NCBI RefSeq assembly: GCF_008120935.1
Contig: NZ_RDBO01000033.1
Span: 226,735-288,750, forward strand
From: Streptomyces sp. sk2.1
GTDB lineage: Bacteria; Actinomycetota; Actinomycetes; Streptomycetales; Streptomycetaceae
Direction: 5' to 3'
Length of the DNA: 62,016 nt
The position numbers and the translations under genes were made by a program. Below are positions 16,779 to 29,587 of this stretch, piece after piece (the stretch's first letter is position 1; each line of letters starts with the position of its first letter). The notes under the pieces were generated by a model. It did not search any database. It had not been told where the DNA came from and was given only the letters and a program-made list of their open reading frames with translations.

Positions 16779-19700
16779 TCAGGAACTCTCATCGAGGTGA
16801 CGGGCAATCGCTTCGGGGGTCCGCAGGGTGAGCAGGTCGCGGATCGTGATCACGGGACCGTACTCCCGGCGGAGCAGCCCGGTCAGCCGTACCGCCAGCA
16901 TGGAGTGTCCGCCCAGGGACACGAAATCGCTCACCGCGCTCACCTCGTCGTCGTCCAGGTCCAGGGCCTCGGCGAAGAACTCGCACACCGCGGTCTCGGT
17001 CTCCGTCTCCGGGCCGCGTTCCTCCCCCGTGGTCAGCGCGCCGAGCGGTCTGGCCTCCGGCAGCGCCCCGGTGTCGGTCTTCCCGTTCACGGTCAGCGGA
17101 ATGCCGTCGACCCGGGCGAAGTGTGTCGGGCGCAGGAAGTCCGGCAGTCCGGCGCCCGCCTCGGTGGCGACCCGTGCCAGGTCCGCGCCCTCCGGGTCCT
17201 CCAGCACGAGGTAGGCGGCCAGCCGGTACGCCCCGTCGACCTGCGGGTCGGGCTGGGCGACCGCGGCGGCGAACCGTACCGCCGGGTGGGCCGTGAACGC
17301 GGCCTCGACCTCCCCGGGTTCGACCCGGTGTCCGCGGATCTTGACCTGCTGGTCGGTGCGGCCCAGGTACGTCAGGTTCCCGTCGGGCCGGCGGGTCACC
17401 AGGTCCCCGGTGCGGTACATGCGTTCGCCGGGTTCGCCGAACGGGCACGCGACGAAGCGGTGCGCGGTCAGGGCGCTCTGCCCGAGGTAGCCGCGCGCGA
17501 TGCCGACGCCCGATACGTACAGCTCGCCGGGGACGTCGTCGGGCACGGGCCGCAGCCACTGGTCCAGTACGTACACGTCGGTGTTGTCGATCGCCACGCC
17601 CACCACCGGGTCCTGGCACTCGAAGGTGCCGACACCGAGGGTGTTGATGGTGTACTCCGTGGGCCCGTACAGGTTGTAGCCGGACGTTCCCCCGGTGTCG
17701 GCGAGCCGCTGCCACAGCACCGGGCCGACGGCCTCGCCGCCCAGCAGCACCAGGGCGGGCCGCCGTGCCGGGTCGTCGAGCAGGCCCTCGGCCACCAGTT
17801 GCTGCGCGTAGGTGGGGGTCACGTTGATGACGTCGATGCCGTGCTCGTGGCAGTACTCGACCAGGCGGGGGGCGTCGCGGCGCAGTTCCTCGTCGCAGAT
17901 GTGGACCTCGTGGCCGTCGGCGAGCCACAGGAGTTCCTCCCACGACATGTCGAACGCGAACGACACGGTGTGCGCGATCTTGAAGACCCGGTGGCCGTGC
18001 TCGGCCAGGACCGGTTCGAAGATCCGCCGCTGATGGTTGATCAGCATGTTGGTGAGCCCGGCGTACTCGGTCACCACGCCCTTGGGCCTTCCGGTGGATC
18101 CGGAGGTGTAGATCGTGTACGCGGGGTGGCGCAGGCGGTCCGGGTCGTCCGGTGCGAACGTCACGTACGGGTCGGCCCCGGGCAGCGGACGGTCCAGTTC
18201 GATCAGGTCGCCGCTCAGTCTGGGCGCCACGGCGCTCACGGTGAGGATCACCTCGGGCCGGGCGTCCGCGACGATCGTCGCGATCCGTTCGTCCGGGTGG
18301 TCCAGCTCCAGCGGTACGTACGCGGCGCCGACGCGCAGCACGGCGAACAGGGCCACGATCGAGTCCGGCGAGCGCGGGATCGCCAGGCCCACGGTCCTCT
18401 CGGGGCCGATGCCCCGTCGGGCGAGCACGCCCGCCAGGGCCCGGCTGCGGTCCCGGAGTTCGGCGAAGGTCATGGCCGAGCCGTGGGCGACGAGCGCGAC
18501 CCGACCGGGGTCGCGGTCCGCCGCCCGGTCGAAGCGGTCGACGACGGTGTCCGTGCCGATGTCCGTGCGTTCCCCGGGCCCGGGGGCGGGCACCGGACCG
18601 GGCAGCGCGCCCACCGGCCCCGTCGACCGGGCCAGGTCCTCCAGCACGCGCAGATAGTCGTCGAGGAGGCGGCGGGCGCCCCCGTGGTCGTCGTCGCGGT
18701 GCTCCAGCTTGACCGTGAGGCGGTCGCCGGGCGTGACGACCCAGGTGAACGGGTAGTGCGTGGAGTCGTCGGCCGTCACCGAGGTGATGCCGTGCCGGGC
18801 GTTCATCCCGGCGAACGCGTCCAGGTCCAGGAAGTTCTGGAGCACGAACAGGTTGTCGAACAGGGTGTCGTGTCCGGCGGCCCGCTGGATCTCGCCGAGC
18901 CCCAGGTGCTCGTGCTCCATCGCCTCGACCCTGGCCGCCTGCACGGCCGCCAGGTACGTGCCGACCGGTTCGTCGGGCCGGGCCCGGGTCCACAAGGGCA
19001 CCGTGTTGAGCAGCACCCCGACGATGCCGTCGTGGCCCTCGCCCTCCCGGCCCGAGACGGTCACACCGAACACGGCGTCGCCACGGCCCGTGCGGGCACC
19101 GAGGAGGAGTCCGAACGCGCCGGTCAGCACCGTGTTCAGGGTGACGCCGTGGGTCCTGGCCGCTTCCCGCAGCAGGTCCGACAGTTCGGCGGACACGGTG
19201 TGCACGAGGGCGTGCGGCAGTCCGTCCGGGAGGGCCGGGGCCGGTCCGGCGAGCAGGGTCGGGCCCGGCAGTCCGGCCAGGTGTTCCGCCCAGAAGCGGT
19301 TCGACGCCCCGGGGTCCTCGGCGGCGAGCGCCCGGGCGTAGTCCTCGAAGCCCGGATCGGCGGGGGTGGCGGCCGGCGGTTCGCCCGCGGCGAATGCCCC
19401 GTACGCCTCGAACAGGTCCCGCAGCACGATCTCGCGGGACCAGCCGTCCCAGAGCAGCAGGTGGTGGCTGAGCAGCAGGCCGTCCCGGCCGTCGGGCAGC
19501 CGCACCGCGGTCAGCCGGATCAGCGGCGGCTCGGCCGGGTCGAATCCCGTCTCCCGGTCCCGGACGCGCAGCGCCTCGACCTCCGCGTCCGTCGCCGGGG
19601 CGACCGTGCGGACGGGGACCCGCCGGCCCGTCCCGAGCACCTGGACCGGGTCGCCGTCGTCGTCGGTGGTGAAGCCGGCGCCCGCGGCCGGGTGCCGTGC

Positions 19701-22700
19701 GATCACGTACGCCATCGCCTCGGCCAGGGCGTCGGTGTCCAGGCGCCGGTCGAAGGTGAACCAGCTCTGCGCGACGTAGTGCCCGGCCGGGCCCGTCAGC
19801 TGGGCCTGGAAGAACAGGCCGCGCTGGAGCGGGGTGACCGGTGCCGTGCGCTCGGCCGTCGCGGCGGCGTCCGCGAGGTGCTCCAGCGCGTCCAGCCAGT
19901 GCCCGGTGATCTCGTCGGGCACTCCGTCGGCGAGGGTGAAGACCGCGTGCAGGCTGCCGGTGGTGTCATCGGTCCACGCGTTGACCTCGACGGCGTACCG
20001 GTCGGTCCGGTCGGCGCCGGTGAGGTGCGGTGCCCGGGACTCGCCGCCCCGGCCCAGGTAGTTGAACAGCACCTGCGGGCGGGCGGCCAGCAGGGGTGCC
20101 GTCTGCGGGTTGAGGTACCTGAGCCGGCCGTGGGCGAGGTGCGTGTGCTCGTCCGGCAGGCGTTCGGCGACCTCGCGGGCGGCCGCGACGGGGTCGGTGT
20201 GCGCCGTGAGCCGTACCGGTGCGATGGCGGTGAACCAGCCGACGGTGCGGGTGTAGTCGTGGTGTTCCAGGACCGGGACCCGGCCGTGCCGTTCCAGTTC
20301 GACCGCGAGGTCGGTGGGGACGGGCTGAACGCGTGTCAGGGCGGTGCGCAGCGCGCCGCACAGCAGCTCGGTGAGGCCCGTGCCGAGGGCGGCGGGCGCG
20401 TCGCGCGTCACGCGGTCGCTCGCCCCGGGGTCGAGCACGACCGCTCTCTCGCGCAGGCCCCGGACCTCGGGCAGCAGCGCGGGCGCCCGGAGCGTGGTGA
20501 TCCAGTGCCCGAGGCCGTCGGTCTCCCGGGCGGCTCGCGCCGCCAGCGCCTCGGCGTACTCGGCGTAGGGCGTGGTCGGTGGTGCCGGGTCCGCTCCGCC
20601 CATGACGGCGGCCAGGTCGTCGAGGAGGATCAGCCAGGACACCGCGTCGACGGCGAGGTGGTGCGCGGTGACGACCAGGGTGCGGCTCGCCTCCAGCCAG
20701 GAGAAGGCGATGACGTCCCCGGCCTCGGGGTCGAGCCGGTCGGCGGCCTCGTTCGCCGCGGCCGTGGCGTCGGCGGCGTCCGTGGGGACGACGGCGACCT
20801 CGCGGGCGGGTTCGGTGCTCAGGGCCCACACGCCGTGTTCGACGCGCAGCCGCAGCCGCAGGGCCGGGTGCGCGGCCACGACGGCGTTCGCGGCGCGCCG
20901 GGCGTCGGCGAGTCCGGTGCCCTCGGCCGCCGGGAGCACTCTGGCCTGGGCGAACCGGGCGAGCGATCCGCCCAGTTCCCGCTGGCGCAGGATGATCGGT
21001 GTGGCCGGCAGCGGGCCGTCCTCGCGGTGGACCGGTGCGGGCTCCGCGGGCCGCGGGAGACGTGTGCGCAGGTGTTCGGCGAGGGCGCGCGGTGTCTTGT
21101 GCAGGAACACGTCCCGGGGGGTGAGCGGCAGGCCGAGTGTCCTGGCCCGGTTGATCAGGGTGATGGCGACGATGCTGTCTCCCCCGGCGCCGAAGAAGTC
21201 GGTGTCGGCGTCCACGGCGACGCCCGGGAGGGTTCGGGCGAAGACGTCGACCAGGGTGTCGAGCGCGAACTCTCCCTCGGTTCCCGTGAGTTCGCCCCGC
21301 CCGGCGGGGACTTCGGCCGTCGGGGGGTCGGTCCGCGCGGCGTTCGCGGCCAGGGCCGCGCGGTCCAGTTTGCCGTTGACCGTCAGCGGCAGGGCGGCGA
21401 CCGTCAGCACCCGGCCCGGCACCAGGTGCGCGGGCAGCCTCGCGGACAGCCGGTCGACGAGGTCGCCGGGTGCCCGGCCCACGACGTGCGCGACGAGGTG
21501 GTCGCCGCCGTCCGCGACGGTGACGGCCGCGTCGACGACGCCGTCGAGTTCCCTGAGCGCCGACTCCACCTCGCCGGGCTCGACCCGGAAGCCCTTGAGC
21601 TGCACCTGGTCGTCGGCTCGGCCGACGAACTCCAGCTCGCCGCCGAGGGTGCGGCGGGCGAGGTCGCCCGTGTGGTACATCCGGGATCCGTCGCCGGCGA
21701 ACGGGTCCGCCACGAACCGGCCCGCGGTGAGTCCCGGCCGCCCCAGATAGCCGAGTGCCACCTGGTCGCCCGCGACGTAGACGGCGCCCACCCGGCCCGG
21801 CGGCACCGGCCGGAGCCGGTCGTCGAGCAGATGGGTGACCAGGCCGGGCAGGGGGACGCCGATCGGGCTGACGTCGCGGCCGGGCCCGAAGTCCTCGTCG
21901 GTCAGCACCCGGTGGGTGACGTGGACGGTGGTCTCGGTGATGCCGTACATGTTGACCAGTCGGGGCGAGGCGGTGCCGTACCGCTCGACCCAGCCGCGCA
22001 GTCGTCCGGGGTCCAGCGCCTCGCCGCCGAAGACGATCCGGCGCAGTGACGTGACCGGTTCGGCGCAGTGCCGGTCGGCCTCGGCGAACCGGTGGAACGC
22101 CGACGGGGTCTGGTTGAGCACGGTCACCGCGCGTTCGCGGACCAGTCGGTGGAAGTCGACCGGGGAGCGGGTCAGGGCGTACTCCGGCACCAGCAGTTCG
22201 GCGCCGTGCGCCAGCGCGCCCCACAGCTCCCAGACCGCGAAGTCGAAGGAGAAGGAGTGGAACTGGACCCATACGTCGTGCGGGCCGAAGTCCATGTCGG
22301 ACCGGGTGTTCGCGAGGAGGGTCACCACGGCGGAGTGCGGGACGACGACGCCCTTGGGCCGGCCGGTGGAGCCGGAGGTGTGGATCACGTACGCCGGGTC
22401 GTGCGGGCCGGCCTTCGGTCCGGTGGTGGGTGGCGCCGGTTCGTCGCCCCGGACGAGCAGCCGGGCCGGCACACCCGCCCGGTCGAGCAGCCGGGCGAAG
22501 CGGCCCCGCTGTTCGCGGTCCACGAGCACGACCCGCGGGGCGGTGTCGGCGAGGACGTACGCCAGGCGTTCGTCCGGGTACGCGGGGTCCAGCGGTACGT
22601 ACGCGGCGCCCGCGGTGACGACCGCGACCAGGGCGACGACCTGTTCCGGGGAACGCGGGACGGCGACGGCGACCAGTTCGCCCGGACCGGCCCCGGCCGC

Positions 22701-25700
22701 ACGCAGGGTCGAGGCCAACTCGTCCTTGTTCCGAGCAAGTTCGCCGTAGGTCAGGGAGCGGGTGGAGCCGTCGAGGGCGCACCCGGTGACGGCGGTGGCC
22801 GCCGGGTCGCGGTTCGCGGCGGCGTCGAACAGCTCGTCCAGGGTCGTCGGGGCGATCCGCGCCGGGGGCCGGGCGGGGCCGGGGGCCGCCGCGGCGACCG
22901 GGCCGTCCGGTCGTTCGAGCAGGCCGGTGAGGGTCCGGGTGAAGGTGTGCAGGATCGCCTCGGCTTCCTCCTTCCGCAGCAGTTCCCCGTCGTGGATCAG
23001 GTTGAAGCGCGGGCGGCCGTCGGGGGTGCGCTCCACCACCAGGGTCAACGGGTAGTGCGGGGCACCCTCGTTGACGATGCCGGTGACGACCAGGGTGTCG
23101 TCGGGTCCGCGCAGCTCCGCCACGTCGGTCGCGACGTCGAAGACCACCAGGGTGTCGAACAGGGGGCCCGTGCCGGCCTGCCTGCCGATCCTCGCCAGCG
23201 AGACGTGCTGGTGCGCCAGCACCCTGCCCTGGTGTTCCCGCACCGAGGCGAGCAGTTCGCGGGCGGTGGTCCCGTCGGTCCACCGGGCCCGTACGGGAAT
23301 GGTGTTGATGAACAGGCCCACCAGGTCCTCGATGCCGGGCACCTCCGCGTCGCGCCCGGACACCGTGGAGCCGAACACGACGTCCCGGCTGTGCAGGATG
23401 CCGCCCAGTGTCACCGCCCACGCGCTGTGCACGGCCACGCTCAGGGGCATGCCGGCCGACCGGGCGGCGGCGTCGATGTCGTCGGGCGGTTCGGCGACGG
23501 CATCGGCGAACCGTCCGGAGGGGATGTGTCCTTCGGCGACCAGCGAGGGGCCGGGCAGGCCGGCGAGTTCGCCGCGCCACACCCGGTCGCTCTCCTCGTG
23601 GTCGTGCGCGGCGAGGCGGCGCACGTGGTCGCGGTGATCGCCGAGCGGGTAGCCGCTTCCCGGCGCGTGGTACTCGGCCAGCAGCGTGCGGAGCATCGGC
23701 GGCACCGACCATCCGTCGGCGACGATGTGGTGCACGGTCTGCACCAGGACGTCGCGGCCGGAGCCGGTGCGGACGAGTGTGCAGCGCATCAGCGGCCCGG
23801 TGGCCAGGTCGAATCCGGCGCGGCGGTCCCGTTCGGCGAGGTCGCGGATCTCGTCGTCGGTGGCGAGGGGGCGGTCCAGCACGGTGAAGGGTGCCGTCCC
23901 TCCGCTCTCCAGGACGCAGACGACCCGGCCGTCGGCGAGGGCCGTGAACCGGGCGGCCAGGTTGGGGTGCAGTGCGAGCAGCCGGGTCGCCGCCGCCGCG
24001 AGCCGGTCGGCGTCCACCTCGCCCTCCAGGGTGAGCAGTTGCTGTTCGACGTAGCTGCCCGTCGCGTCGCCGTCGAAGACGGAGTGGAAGTACAGGCCCT
24101 CCTGCAGTGGGGTGAGCGGCAGGACGTCCCGCAGTGCCGGGCCGTCCAGTTCGTCGACATCGGCCTGGGTGAGCGGCACCAGGGGGAAGTCGCTGGGCGT
24201 GTGGCCGCCGTGTTCGAGTGCGGCCAGGGCGGTCAGGGTGGTCCGGAGGTACCGGCCGATGGTGGTGATGTCCTCGTCGGTGAACATCCCGTCGGGCCAG
24301 GAGACGGTGGTGACCAGTTCATGGGCGCCGCTCTCGCCGGGTTCGGCGATCGCGTTGAACTCCAGGGCGCGCGGCAGGCGCATCCGGGGGTCCCGTTTCT
24401 CGCCCAACTGAATTGTCGATCCTGCGAGTTGCCAGTCCTCGCCGGTACCGGCGTCGAAGCGGCCCAGATAGTTGAACAGCACCTGCGGGGCGGGACCGGT
24501 CGGCCCGGTGTCGGTCAGGTACCGCAGGGCCCCGTAGGAGATGCCGTTGTCCGGCACCCGGGCGAGGTCCTCCTTGACCGCCTTGAGCGCGGCGGTCAGG
24601 TGGGCGGGCGAGGTGGGGTCGGACGCCGTTCCGGGGTCCACGACGACCGGGAAGAGGGTGGTGAACCAGCCCACGGTGCGGGACAGTTCCGGTTCGAAGC
24701 CGACGGTGTCCGCCACGAAGCGTCCCTCGCGGCCGTGTCCTTCGAGTTCGATGTGGGCGAACGTCTGGTCCTGTCCCCGGTCGCGGCGCCAGCGGGCGAG
24801 GGTGACGGCGAGCGCGGTCAGCAGCACGTCGTTGACGCCCGCGTGGAACTTCGCGGGGATGTCGCCCAGCAGCGCGGCCGTGTCCTCGGCGCCGATGGAG
24901 ACGGTCCGGGTCCGTTCCCGGGCCACGGTGTCGGTCCCGGCCGGCGCGCGCCTGCCCACCGGTGCGTCCGTCCCCGGCAGGGGACACCGGAAGCGGGTGG
25001 GGTCCGTTTCGGACGCCGTGCGCTCCAGCAGTTGTGTCCAGCGCCTGAACGACGTCCCGACGGGCGGGAGTTCGACCGGTTCGCCCGCGGTGTACCGGCG
25101 CCATGCCGTGGCCAGGTCGTCCATCAGGATCCGCCAGGACACGCCGTCGATCACGACGTGGTGGGCGACCAGGACCAGCTGTCCCGCCCCTCGGCGCCAG
25201 ACGGCGCGCAGCATCACGCCGTTCTCCGGGTCGAGCGCCTCGGTGGCGAGCGCGACGCACTCCGCCGGCGGGAGGTCGCTCTCCTGCCATCCCACGACGG
25301 CCTGCCCGGCCTCGGGGACGACGAAGCCCCAGCGGTCGCCGCGCACCAGCTCGGCGCGGAGCATGTCGTGGTGCCGGAGCACGGCGGCGAGGATCTCGTC
25401 GAGGGCGTCGGCGGTCAGCTCCGCCGGGGTGTTCAGCACGACCGACTGCACGAAGCCGTCGATCGCGTCCGTGGTCCCGCCGAGCCACTGCACGACGGGC
25501 GGTCCCACGACAGGGCCGGTCGCGACGTCGTCGCGGTCCGCGGCCGGTGCGTCCTGCCGGCTCGCCACCGCGGCCAGGGCCCCCAGGACGCTGTGGGTGA
25601 AGATCTGCCGCACGGTGACGTGGAGGCCCGCCTCCCGCAGCGCGCTCAGCAGCGAGATGGCCAGGATGCTGTCCCCGCCGAGCCGGAAGAAGTCCTGGTC

Positions 25701-27704
25701 GACGCCGACCCGCTCCAGCCGCAGCACCGCCGAGACGGCCGCGCACACCGCGTGCTCCTCGTCGGTGGCGGGTTCCACGAACGGGCCGGTGCCGATCGCG
25801 GGTTCCGGCAGCGCGGCCCGGTCGAGCTTGCCGTTCGCGGTGAGCGGGAACTCCTTCATCACGACGAGGTGGGCGGGCACCATGTACTCCACCATGTGGC
25901 GGGCGGCCCACGCCCTGACGTCCTCGGCCCGCAGGTCCTCGTCGCCCGCGGCCGGGATCACGTACCCCACCAGATGGGCGCCGCCGGCCGGGTTCTTCCG
26001 CGCGACGACGCAGCTGTGCCGTACGCCGGGGTGTTCGGCGAGACCGGCCTCGACGTCCTCCAGCTCCAGCCGCATGCCGCGGATCTTGACCTGGTTGTCG
26101 GCGCGGCCGAGGAAGTCCAGCGAGCCGTCCGGGGCGTAGCGTGCCAGGTCACCGGTCCGGTACAGCCGGGACCCGTCCCCGGCGAAGGGGTTCGCCACGA
26201 ACCGGGAGGCCGTGAGGCCGGGGGCGTTGACGTAGCCGCGGCCCAGGAGGAATCCGCCCACGTAGAGTTCGCCGCCGACCCCGGTCGGGACCGGGCGGAG
26301 TTCGTCGTCCAGCACGTACAGCTGGGTGTTGGGGTTGGCCCTGCCGATCGACGTCGACAGGCGTTCGGCCGCGCCCCGGTAGACGACGTGGGAGACCCCG
26401 ATGGTCGTCTCGGCCGGGCCGTAGCCGTGGTACATGGGGATGTCGAGGCGGATGCGGAACCGCTCGTACAGTTCCGGGGTCAGCACCTCGCCGCCGCACC
26501 ACACGTGCCGCAGGCTGTCGAGTCCGCCGGAGTCGCCCGCGATCTCCAGCAGCACGTCCAGCATGGACGACACCAGGTAGGTGAAGGTGACGCGTTGCTC
26601 GGCGATCACGTGCAGCAGGTGGTGCGGGTCGCGTTCGCCGCCGGGCCGCAGGACCACCAGTCTGCCGCCGGACACCAGGGGCAGGAAGATCTCGTTGATG
26701 GAGATGTCGAAGGACAGCGGTGCCTTGAACAGGGACGCGTCGTCGGGGCCGAAGCCCAGGATCTCGTGGACCTGCCACAGCAGGCGTTCGCTGATCGCCT
26801 CGTGCCGGATCATGGCGCCCTTGGGCCGCCCGGTCGAGCCGGACGTGAAGATCACATAGGCCAGCGCGGCGCCGGGGACGGCCGCCGCCGGTCCTTCGGC
26901 GGGGTGGTCGGTGAATCCCCAGTCGTCCAGGTCGACGGCCACGGCGTCCGGTTCGTCCGCGCCGTGCCCGCCCGAGGCGTTGAGCTGGAGCACCACCAGG
27001 GCGTCCTCGATGACGACGGCCCGGCGCGCGGCGGGCCACCGCGGGTCGAGCGGCACGAACGCGCCGCTCGCCCGGAGCACGGCGAGGAGACCGACGACCA
27101 TCTCTGCGGAGCGGTCCAGCGAAATGCCGACGACCTGTTCGGAGGAGATCCCCAGACCGTTCAGGTGATGGGCCAACTGGGCCGAGCGCTCATCCAGCTG
27201 ACGGTAGGTCAGGGAGCGTTTCCCGTCGACGACGGCGACGGCGTCGGGCCTGGCGCGGGCCTGTTCGCGAAACATCTCCACGACGGTGGGGCGGTCCCGG
27301 TCGGCCCGGGTGTCGTTCCATCCGGCGAGGATCTCGATCCGCTCCGCCGCGCCGGTCGGGCCGATGGTGCCGATGGGCCGGTCCGGGAAGTCGGCCAGGT
27401 CGTCCAGCGCGAGCTGTGCCTCGGCCGGTGCGACGCCGTCGGGGACGAGGATGCTCCGGCCGTCCGGGCCGATCTCCCAACCCCCTTTCCCGAAGCCGCC
27501 GTTGTCGGCCCTTACGAGGACGTCGGCGAACGGTGTGCCGGGGGTGAGGCCCATGCCCTCGGGACCGCGGCCGGTCGCCCAGTACGCCAGTCCGATGGCG
27601 CACGCCTCGACGACGGTGCGGTCGTCGTGGTCGCCGGTCCGCCGGCGCAGGGCCGCCAGCCGGGTGGGAGAAAAAAGTACGCGGGGAGCGCCCGATTCCC
27701 TCAT
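16779..27704 (-). CDS. cchH: Coelichelin-type non-ribosomal peptide synthetase, three modules, no thioesterase
   Basis: About 3641 residues, arranged A1 (140-640), PCP1 (Ser in LGGDSI, ~676), E1 (735-1150), C1 (1195-1600; HHIVADG), A2 (1620-2095), PCP2 (~2175), E2 (2235-2610), C2 (2627-3040), A3 (3055-3550), PCP3 (LGGHSM, ~3600). By-eye alignment gives adenylation codes DINYWGGIGK, DFWNVGMVHK and DMENLGLINK. These are the ones known for N5-formyl-N5-hydroxyornithine, threonine and N5-hydroxyornithine. Epimerases after modules 1 and 2 predict D residues there. There is no release domain, as in coelichelin synthetase, which makes a tetrapeptide from three modules. C2 has HHLLLWDG, one residue longer than the usual HHxxxDG, and E2 has HHLAVDA. 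The ATG at 27704 is preferred over an upstream TTG. Confidence 0.95.
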   Translation of the reverse strand: MRESGAPRVLFSPTRLAALRRRTGDHDDRTVVEACAIGLAYWATGRGPEGMGLTPGTPFADVLVRADNGGFGKGGWEIGPDGRSILVPDGVAPAEAQLALDDLADFPDRPIGTIGPTGAAERIEILAGWNDTRADRDRPTVVEMFREQARARPDAVAVVDGKRSLTYRQLDERSAQLAHHLNGLGISSEQVVGISLDRSAEMVVGLLAVLRASGAFVPLDPRWPAARRAVVIEDALVVLQLNASGGHGADEPDAVAVDLDDWGFTDHPAEGPAAAVPGAALAYVIFTSGSTGRPKGAMIRHEAISERLLWQVHEILGFGPDDASLFKAPLSFDISINEIFLPLVSGGRLVVLRPGGERDPHHLLHVIAEQRVTFTYLVSSMLDVLLEIAGDSGGLDSLRHVWCGGEVLTPELYERFRIRLDIPMYHGYGPAETTIGVSHVVYRGAAERLSTSIGRANPNTQLYVLDDELRPVPTGVGGELYVGGFLLGRGYVNAPGLTASRFVANPFAGDGSRLYRTGDLARYAPDGSLDFLGRADNQVKIRGMRLELEDVEAGLAEHPGVRHSCVVARKNPAGGAHLVGYVIPAAGDEDLRAEDVRAWAARHMVEYMVPAHLVVMKEFPLTANGKLDRAALPEPAIGTGPFVEPATDEEHAVCAAVSAVLRLERVGVDQDFFRLGGDSILAISLLSALREAGLHVTVRQIFTHSVLGALAAVASRQDAPAADRDDVATGPVVGPPVVQWLGGTTDAIDGFVQSVVLNTPAELTADALDEILAAVLRHHDMLRAELVRGDRWGFVVPEAGQAVVGWQESDLPPAECVALATEALDPENGVMLRAVWRRGAGQLVLVAHHVVIDGVSWRILMDDLATAWRRYTAGEPVELPPVGTSFRRWTQLLERTASETDPTRFRCPLPGTDAPVGRRAPAGTDTVARERTRTVSIGAEDTAALLGDIPAKFHAGVNDVLLTALAVTLARWRRDRGQDQTFAHIELEGHGREGRFVADTVGFEPELSRTVGWFTTLFPVVVDPGTASDPTSPAHLTAALKAVKEDLARVPDNGISYGALRYLTDTGPTGPAPQVLFNYLGRFDAGTGEDWQLAGSTIQLGEKRDPRMRLPRALEFNAIAEPGESGAHELVTTVSWPDGMFTDEDITTIGRYLRTTLTALAALEHGGHTPSDFPLVPLTQADVDELDGPALRDVLPLTPLQEGLYFHSVFDGDATGSYVEQQLLTLEGEVDADRLAAAATRLLALHPNLAARFTALADGRVVCVLESGGTAPFTVLDRPLATDDEIRDLAERDRRAGFDLATGPLMRCTLVRTGSGRDVLVQTVHHIVADGWSVPPMLRTLLAEYHAPGSGYPLGDHRDHVRRLAAHDHEESDRVWRGELAGLPGPSLVAEGHIPSGRFADAVAEPPDDIDAAARSAGMPLSVAVHSAWAVTLGGILHSRDVVFGSTVSGRDAEVPGIEDLVGLFINTIPVRARWTDGTTARELLASVREHQGRVLAHQHVSLARIGRQAGTGPLFDTLVVFDVATDVAELRGPDDTLVVTGIVNEGAPHYPLTLVVERTPDGRPRFNLIHDGELLRKEEAEAILHTFTRTLTGLLERPDGPVAAAAPGPARPPARIAPTTLDELFDAAANRDPAATAVTGCALDGSTRSLTYGELARNKDELASTLRAAGAGPGELVAVAVPRSPEQVVALVAVVTAGAAYVPLDPAYPDERLAYVLADTAPRVVLVDREQRGRFARLLDRAGVPARLLVRGDEPAPPTTGPKAGPHDPAYVIHTSGSTGRPKGVVVPHSAVVTLLANTRSDMDFGPHDVWVQFHSFSFDFAVWELWGALAHGAELLVPEYALTRSPVDFHRLVRERAVTVLNQTPSAFHRFAEADRHCAEPVTSLRRIVFGGEALDPGRLRGWVERYGTASPRLVNMYGITETTVHVTHRVLTDEDFGPGRDVSPIGVPLPGLVTHLLDDRLRPVPPGRVGAVYVAGDQVALGYLGRPGLTAGRFVADPFAGDGSRMYHTGDLARRTLGGELEFVGRADDQVQLKGFRVEPGEVESALRELDGVVDAAVTVADGGDHLVAHVVGRAPGDLVDRLSARLPAHLVPGRVLTVAALPLTVNGKLDRAALAANAARTDPPTAEVPAGRGELTGTEGEFALDTLVDVFARTLPGVAVDADTDFFGAGGDSIVAITLINRARTLGLPLTPRDVFLHKTPRALAEHLRTRLPRPAEPAPVHREDGPLPATPIILRQRELGGSLARFAQARVLPAAEGTGLADARRAANAVVAAHPALRLRLRVEHGVWALSTEPAREVAVVPTDAADATAAANEAADRLDPEAGDVIAFSWLEASRTLVVTAHHLAVDAVSWLILLDDLAAVMGGADPAPPTTPYAEYAEALAARAARETDGLGHWITTLRAPALLPEVRGLRERAVVLDPGASDRVTRDAPAALGTGLTELLCGALRTALTRVQPVPTDLAVELERHGRVPVLEHHDYTRTVGWFTAIAPVRLTAHTDPVAAAREVAERLPDEHTHLAHGRLRYLNPQTAPLLAARPQVLFNYLGRGGESRAPHLTGADRTDRYAVEVNAWTDDTTGSLHAVFTLADGVPDEITGHWLDALEHLADAAATAERTAPVTPLQRGLFFQAQLTGPAGHYVAQSWFTFDRRLDTDALAEAMAYVIARHPAAGAGFTTDDDGDPVQVLGTGRRVPVRTVAPATDAEVEALRVRDRETGFDPAEPPLIRLTAVRLPDGRDGLLLSHHLLLWDGWSREIVLRDLFEAYGAFAAGEPPAATPADPGFEDYARALAAEDPGASNRFWAEHLAGLPGPTLLAGPAPALPDGLPHALVHTVSAELSDLLREAARTHGVTLNTVLTGAFGLLLGARTGRGDAVFGVTVSGREGEGHDGIVGVLLNTVPLWTRARPDEPVGTYLAAVQAARVEAMEHEHLGLGEIQRAAGHDTLFDNLFVLQNFLDLDAFAGMNARHGITSVTADDSTHYPFTWVVTPGDRLTVKLEHRDDDHGGARRLLDDYLRVLEDLARSTGPVGALPGPVPAPGPGERTDIGTDTVVDRFDRAADRDPGRVALVAHGSAMTFAELRDRSRALAGVLARRGIGPERTVGLAIPRSPDSIVALFAVLRVGAAYVPLELDHPDERIATIVADARPEVILTVSAVAPRLSGDLIELDRPLPGADPYVTFAPDDPDRLRHPAYTIYTSGSTGRPKGVVTEYAGLTNMLINHQRRIFEPVLAEHGHRVFKIAHTVSFAFDMSWEELLWLADGHEVHICDEELRRDAPRLVEYCHEHGIDVINVTPTYAQQLVAEGLLDDPARRPALVLLGGEAVGPVLWQRLADTGGTSGYNLYGPTEYTINTLGVGTFECQDPVVGVAIDNTDVYVLDQWLRPVPDDVPGELYVSGVGIARGYLGQSALTAHRFVACPFGEPGERMYRTGDLVTRRPDGNLTYLGRTDQQVKIRGHRVEPGEVEAAFTAHPAVRFAAAVAQPDPQVDGAYRLAAYLVLEDPEGADLARVATEAGAGLPDFLRPTHFARVDGIPLTVNGKTDTGALPEARPLGALTTGEERGPETETETAVCEFFAEALDLDDDEVSAVSDFVSLGGHSMLAVRLTGLLRREYGPVITIRDLLTLRTPEAIARHLDESS

Positions 27705-27759
27705 CGAAGACTCAGCATCCTTCCGTGCACACAAGTCGGACCGACTGACCCGGATTTGC

Positions 27760-29547
27760 CTAACTGCCCTCTCGCCAGGCGCGCCACAGCCGCGCGTACT
27801 GGCCGCCCAGTGCCACCAGTTCCTCGTGCGTCCCCTCCTCCGCCACGCGTCCCGCGGACAGCACCGCGATCCGGTCCGCCGCCATCGCCTGGGTCAGCCG
27901 GTGTGCCACGAACAGCGTGGTCCGGCCCGCGCACGCGGCCGACACGGCCCGTTCCAGCTCGGCGGCGCCCGCGCTGCCCGCCTCCGCGGTCGACTCGTCG
28001 AGCACCACCACCGGCGAGCGGCGCAGCACCAGCCGGGCCAGGGCGATCTGGGCGACCTTGGTGACGTCCAGGCGTTCGCCGCCCTCGCCGACCACGGTGT
28101 CCAGCCCGTCGGGCAGCAGCTCGACCCACCGGTCGGCGCCGACCGTGCGCAACGCCTCGGTCAGCCGTCCGTCGTCCGCGCCGGGCGCGGCGAGCCGCAG
28201 GTCCTCGGCGAGCGGCCCCGAGAACACGTGCGTCTCCTGCGTCAGGATGCTCACCAGGGCCCGTGCCCCGGCCTCGTCCAGACCCGCGAGGTCGTGCGGT
28301 CCGATGCGCACCGACCCGGCCTGCGGGGTCCCGATGCCGGCGATCAGCGCGGCGAGGGTCGACTTGCCCGCGCCCGTCGCCCCCACCAGGGCGAGCGAGC
28401 CACCGGCCGGGATGGACAGGTTCACGTCCCGCAGGACCGGTTCCTCGGCGCCGGGGTAGCGAAACGTCAGCCCCTCCACCGTCACCGGGTGGGGCGCGGT
28501 GTCCGCCGGGGCCACGGATCCGTCGCCCACCAGCCGGTCCTCGGCGGGCTCCCCCAGCACCCCGACCAGCCGGGTGAGGCTCGCGCCCGACTTCTGCGCC
28601 TCGTCGAAGGTGAACATGATGGCGCCCAGCGGGGTGAACAGCCGGTGGAACATCAGCGGGGCGGCCGACACCTCGCCCAGGCTGGCGGCGCCGGCCTCCA
28701 GCAGGGCGTAGCCCACCACGAGGATCAGGACCAGTCCGATGAACTCGGCGCGGTTCTCCCGGCCGACGAACCGGCCGAAGAGCCGGAACACCTCGATGCC
28801 GAGGTCGCGCACCCGCCACGACTCGTGGGTGACCTTCTCGCGGACGGCGCCCTCCAGCCGGTAGGCCCGTACCGTGTCGATGCCGTTCAGGCCGCTGATC
28901 AGTGCCTGCGCCCGGTCGGCCTGGGCCACCCGCTGCTTCCGGTAGAGCGGGGCGGACCGGGGCAGGTACCAGCGCAGGGCCAGCCCGTAGGCGGGCAGCG
29001 CACCGGCTCCGGCCAGGCCGAGCCGCCAGTCCAGGCCGAACATGCCGGCCGTGGCGATGAGGACCAGCACTCCCGCCGAGAACACCGTGGGAACGGCCGT
29101 CCGGATTCCCCTGGACAGCACGGCCACGTCGTCGCCGACCCGGGACAGCACGTCGCCCCGGCCGACCTGTTCGACGCGGGCGCTCGGCATTCCCAGCACC
29201 GCGCGGACGGCGCCCTCCCGCAGCCGTGCGAGCAGGTCCGCCCCCAGCCGTCCGATCAGGTACGTCGATGCCGCGGTGGCCGCCGCGCCGAGCAGCGCGG
29301 CGACCGCCATCCACACCCCGATCGTGACCAGGACCGAGCGGGGCTCGCCCCCGACCACGCCGTCGACCACCCGGCCCAGCAGGAGCACCGGGAGCACCTG
29401 GAGCGCGGCCCCGGCCACCGTGCCGAGGAGGGTGGCGGCGGTCAGCCACGGCGTCCGTCGGCAGTGTGCCGCGACCCATCGGGTGGCCTCGCCCCCGGTC
29501 GCCGTGCGCAGGGTCGCCGGGACGGCCCGGGTGCCGGTGGCGCTCAT
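27760..29547 (-). CDS. cchG: ABC exporter half-transporter with intact ATP site but degenerate signature
   Basis: A 595-residue fused exporter subunit with six membrane segments in the first 330 residues. The ATPase domain has a good Walker A (GATGAGKST), Q-loop (ILTQETHVF), Walker B with catalytic Glu (VVVLDES) and H-loop (FVAHRL). Where LSGGQ should be, it reads [13 protein letters not shown], and the D-loop is degenerate. It is the mirror image of CchI, which keeps only the signature. Together they can form exactly one working composite ATP site, as in heterodimeric exporters. The gene lies between cchF and cchH in the leftward operon. The function is siderophore export by analogy with the coelichelin cluster. 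Confidence 0.9.
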   Translation of the reverse strand: MSATGTRAVPATLRTATGGEATRWVAAHCRRTPWLTAATLLGTVAGAALQVLPVLLLGRVVDGVVGGEPRSVLVTIGVWMAVAALLGAAATAASTYLIGRLGADLLARLREGAVRAVLGMPSARVEQVGRGDVLSRVGDDVAVLSRGIRTAVPTVFSAGVLVLIATAGMFGLDWRLGLAGAGALPAYGLALRWYLPRSAPLYRKQRVAQADRAQALISGLNGIDTVRAYRLEGAVREKVTHESWRVRDLGIEVFRLFGRFVGRENRAEFIGLVLILVVGYALLEAGAASLGEVSAAPLMFHRLFTPLGAIMFTFDEAQKSGASLTRLVGVLGEPAEDRLVGDGSVAPADTAPHPVTVEGLTFRYPGAEEPVLRDVNLSIPAGGSLALVGATGAGKSTLAALIAGIGTPQAGSVRIGPHDLAGLDEAGARALVSILTQETHVFSGPLAEDLRLAAPGADDGRLTEALRTVGADRWVELLPDGLDTVVGEGGERLDVTKVAQIALARLVLRRSPVVVLDESTAEAGSAGAAELERAVSAACAGRTTLFVAHRLTQAMAADRIAVLSAGRVAEEGTHEELVALGGQYARLWRAWREGS

Positions 29548-29587
29548 ACGGCGACCGGACCCGGACGGGGGCGCGGCGGTTCGTGCG

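Noticed and set aside
16131..28064. Two very long plus-strand open frames (about 1970 and 2000 codons) opposite the NRPS gene
   Set aside because: They are antisense shadows of high-GC coding sequence: rich in Gly, Arg, Val and Gln, with no recognisable domains. The minus strand carries the complete NRPS motifs.
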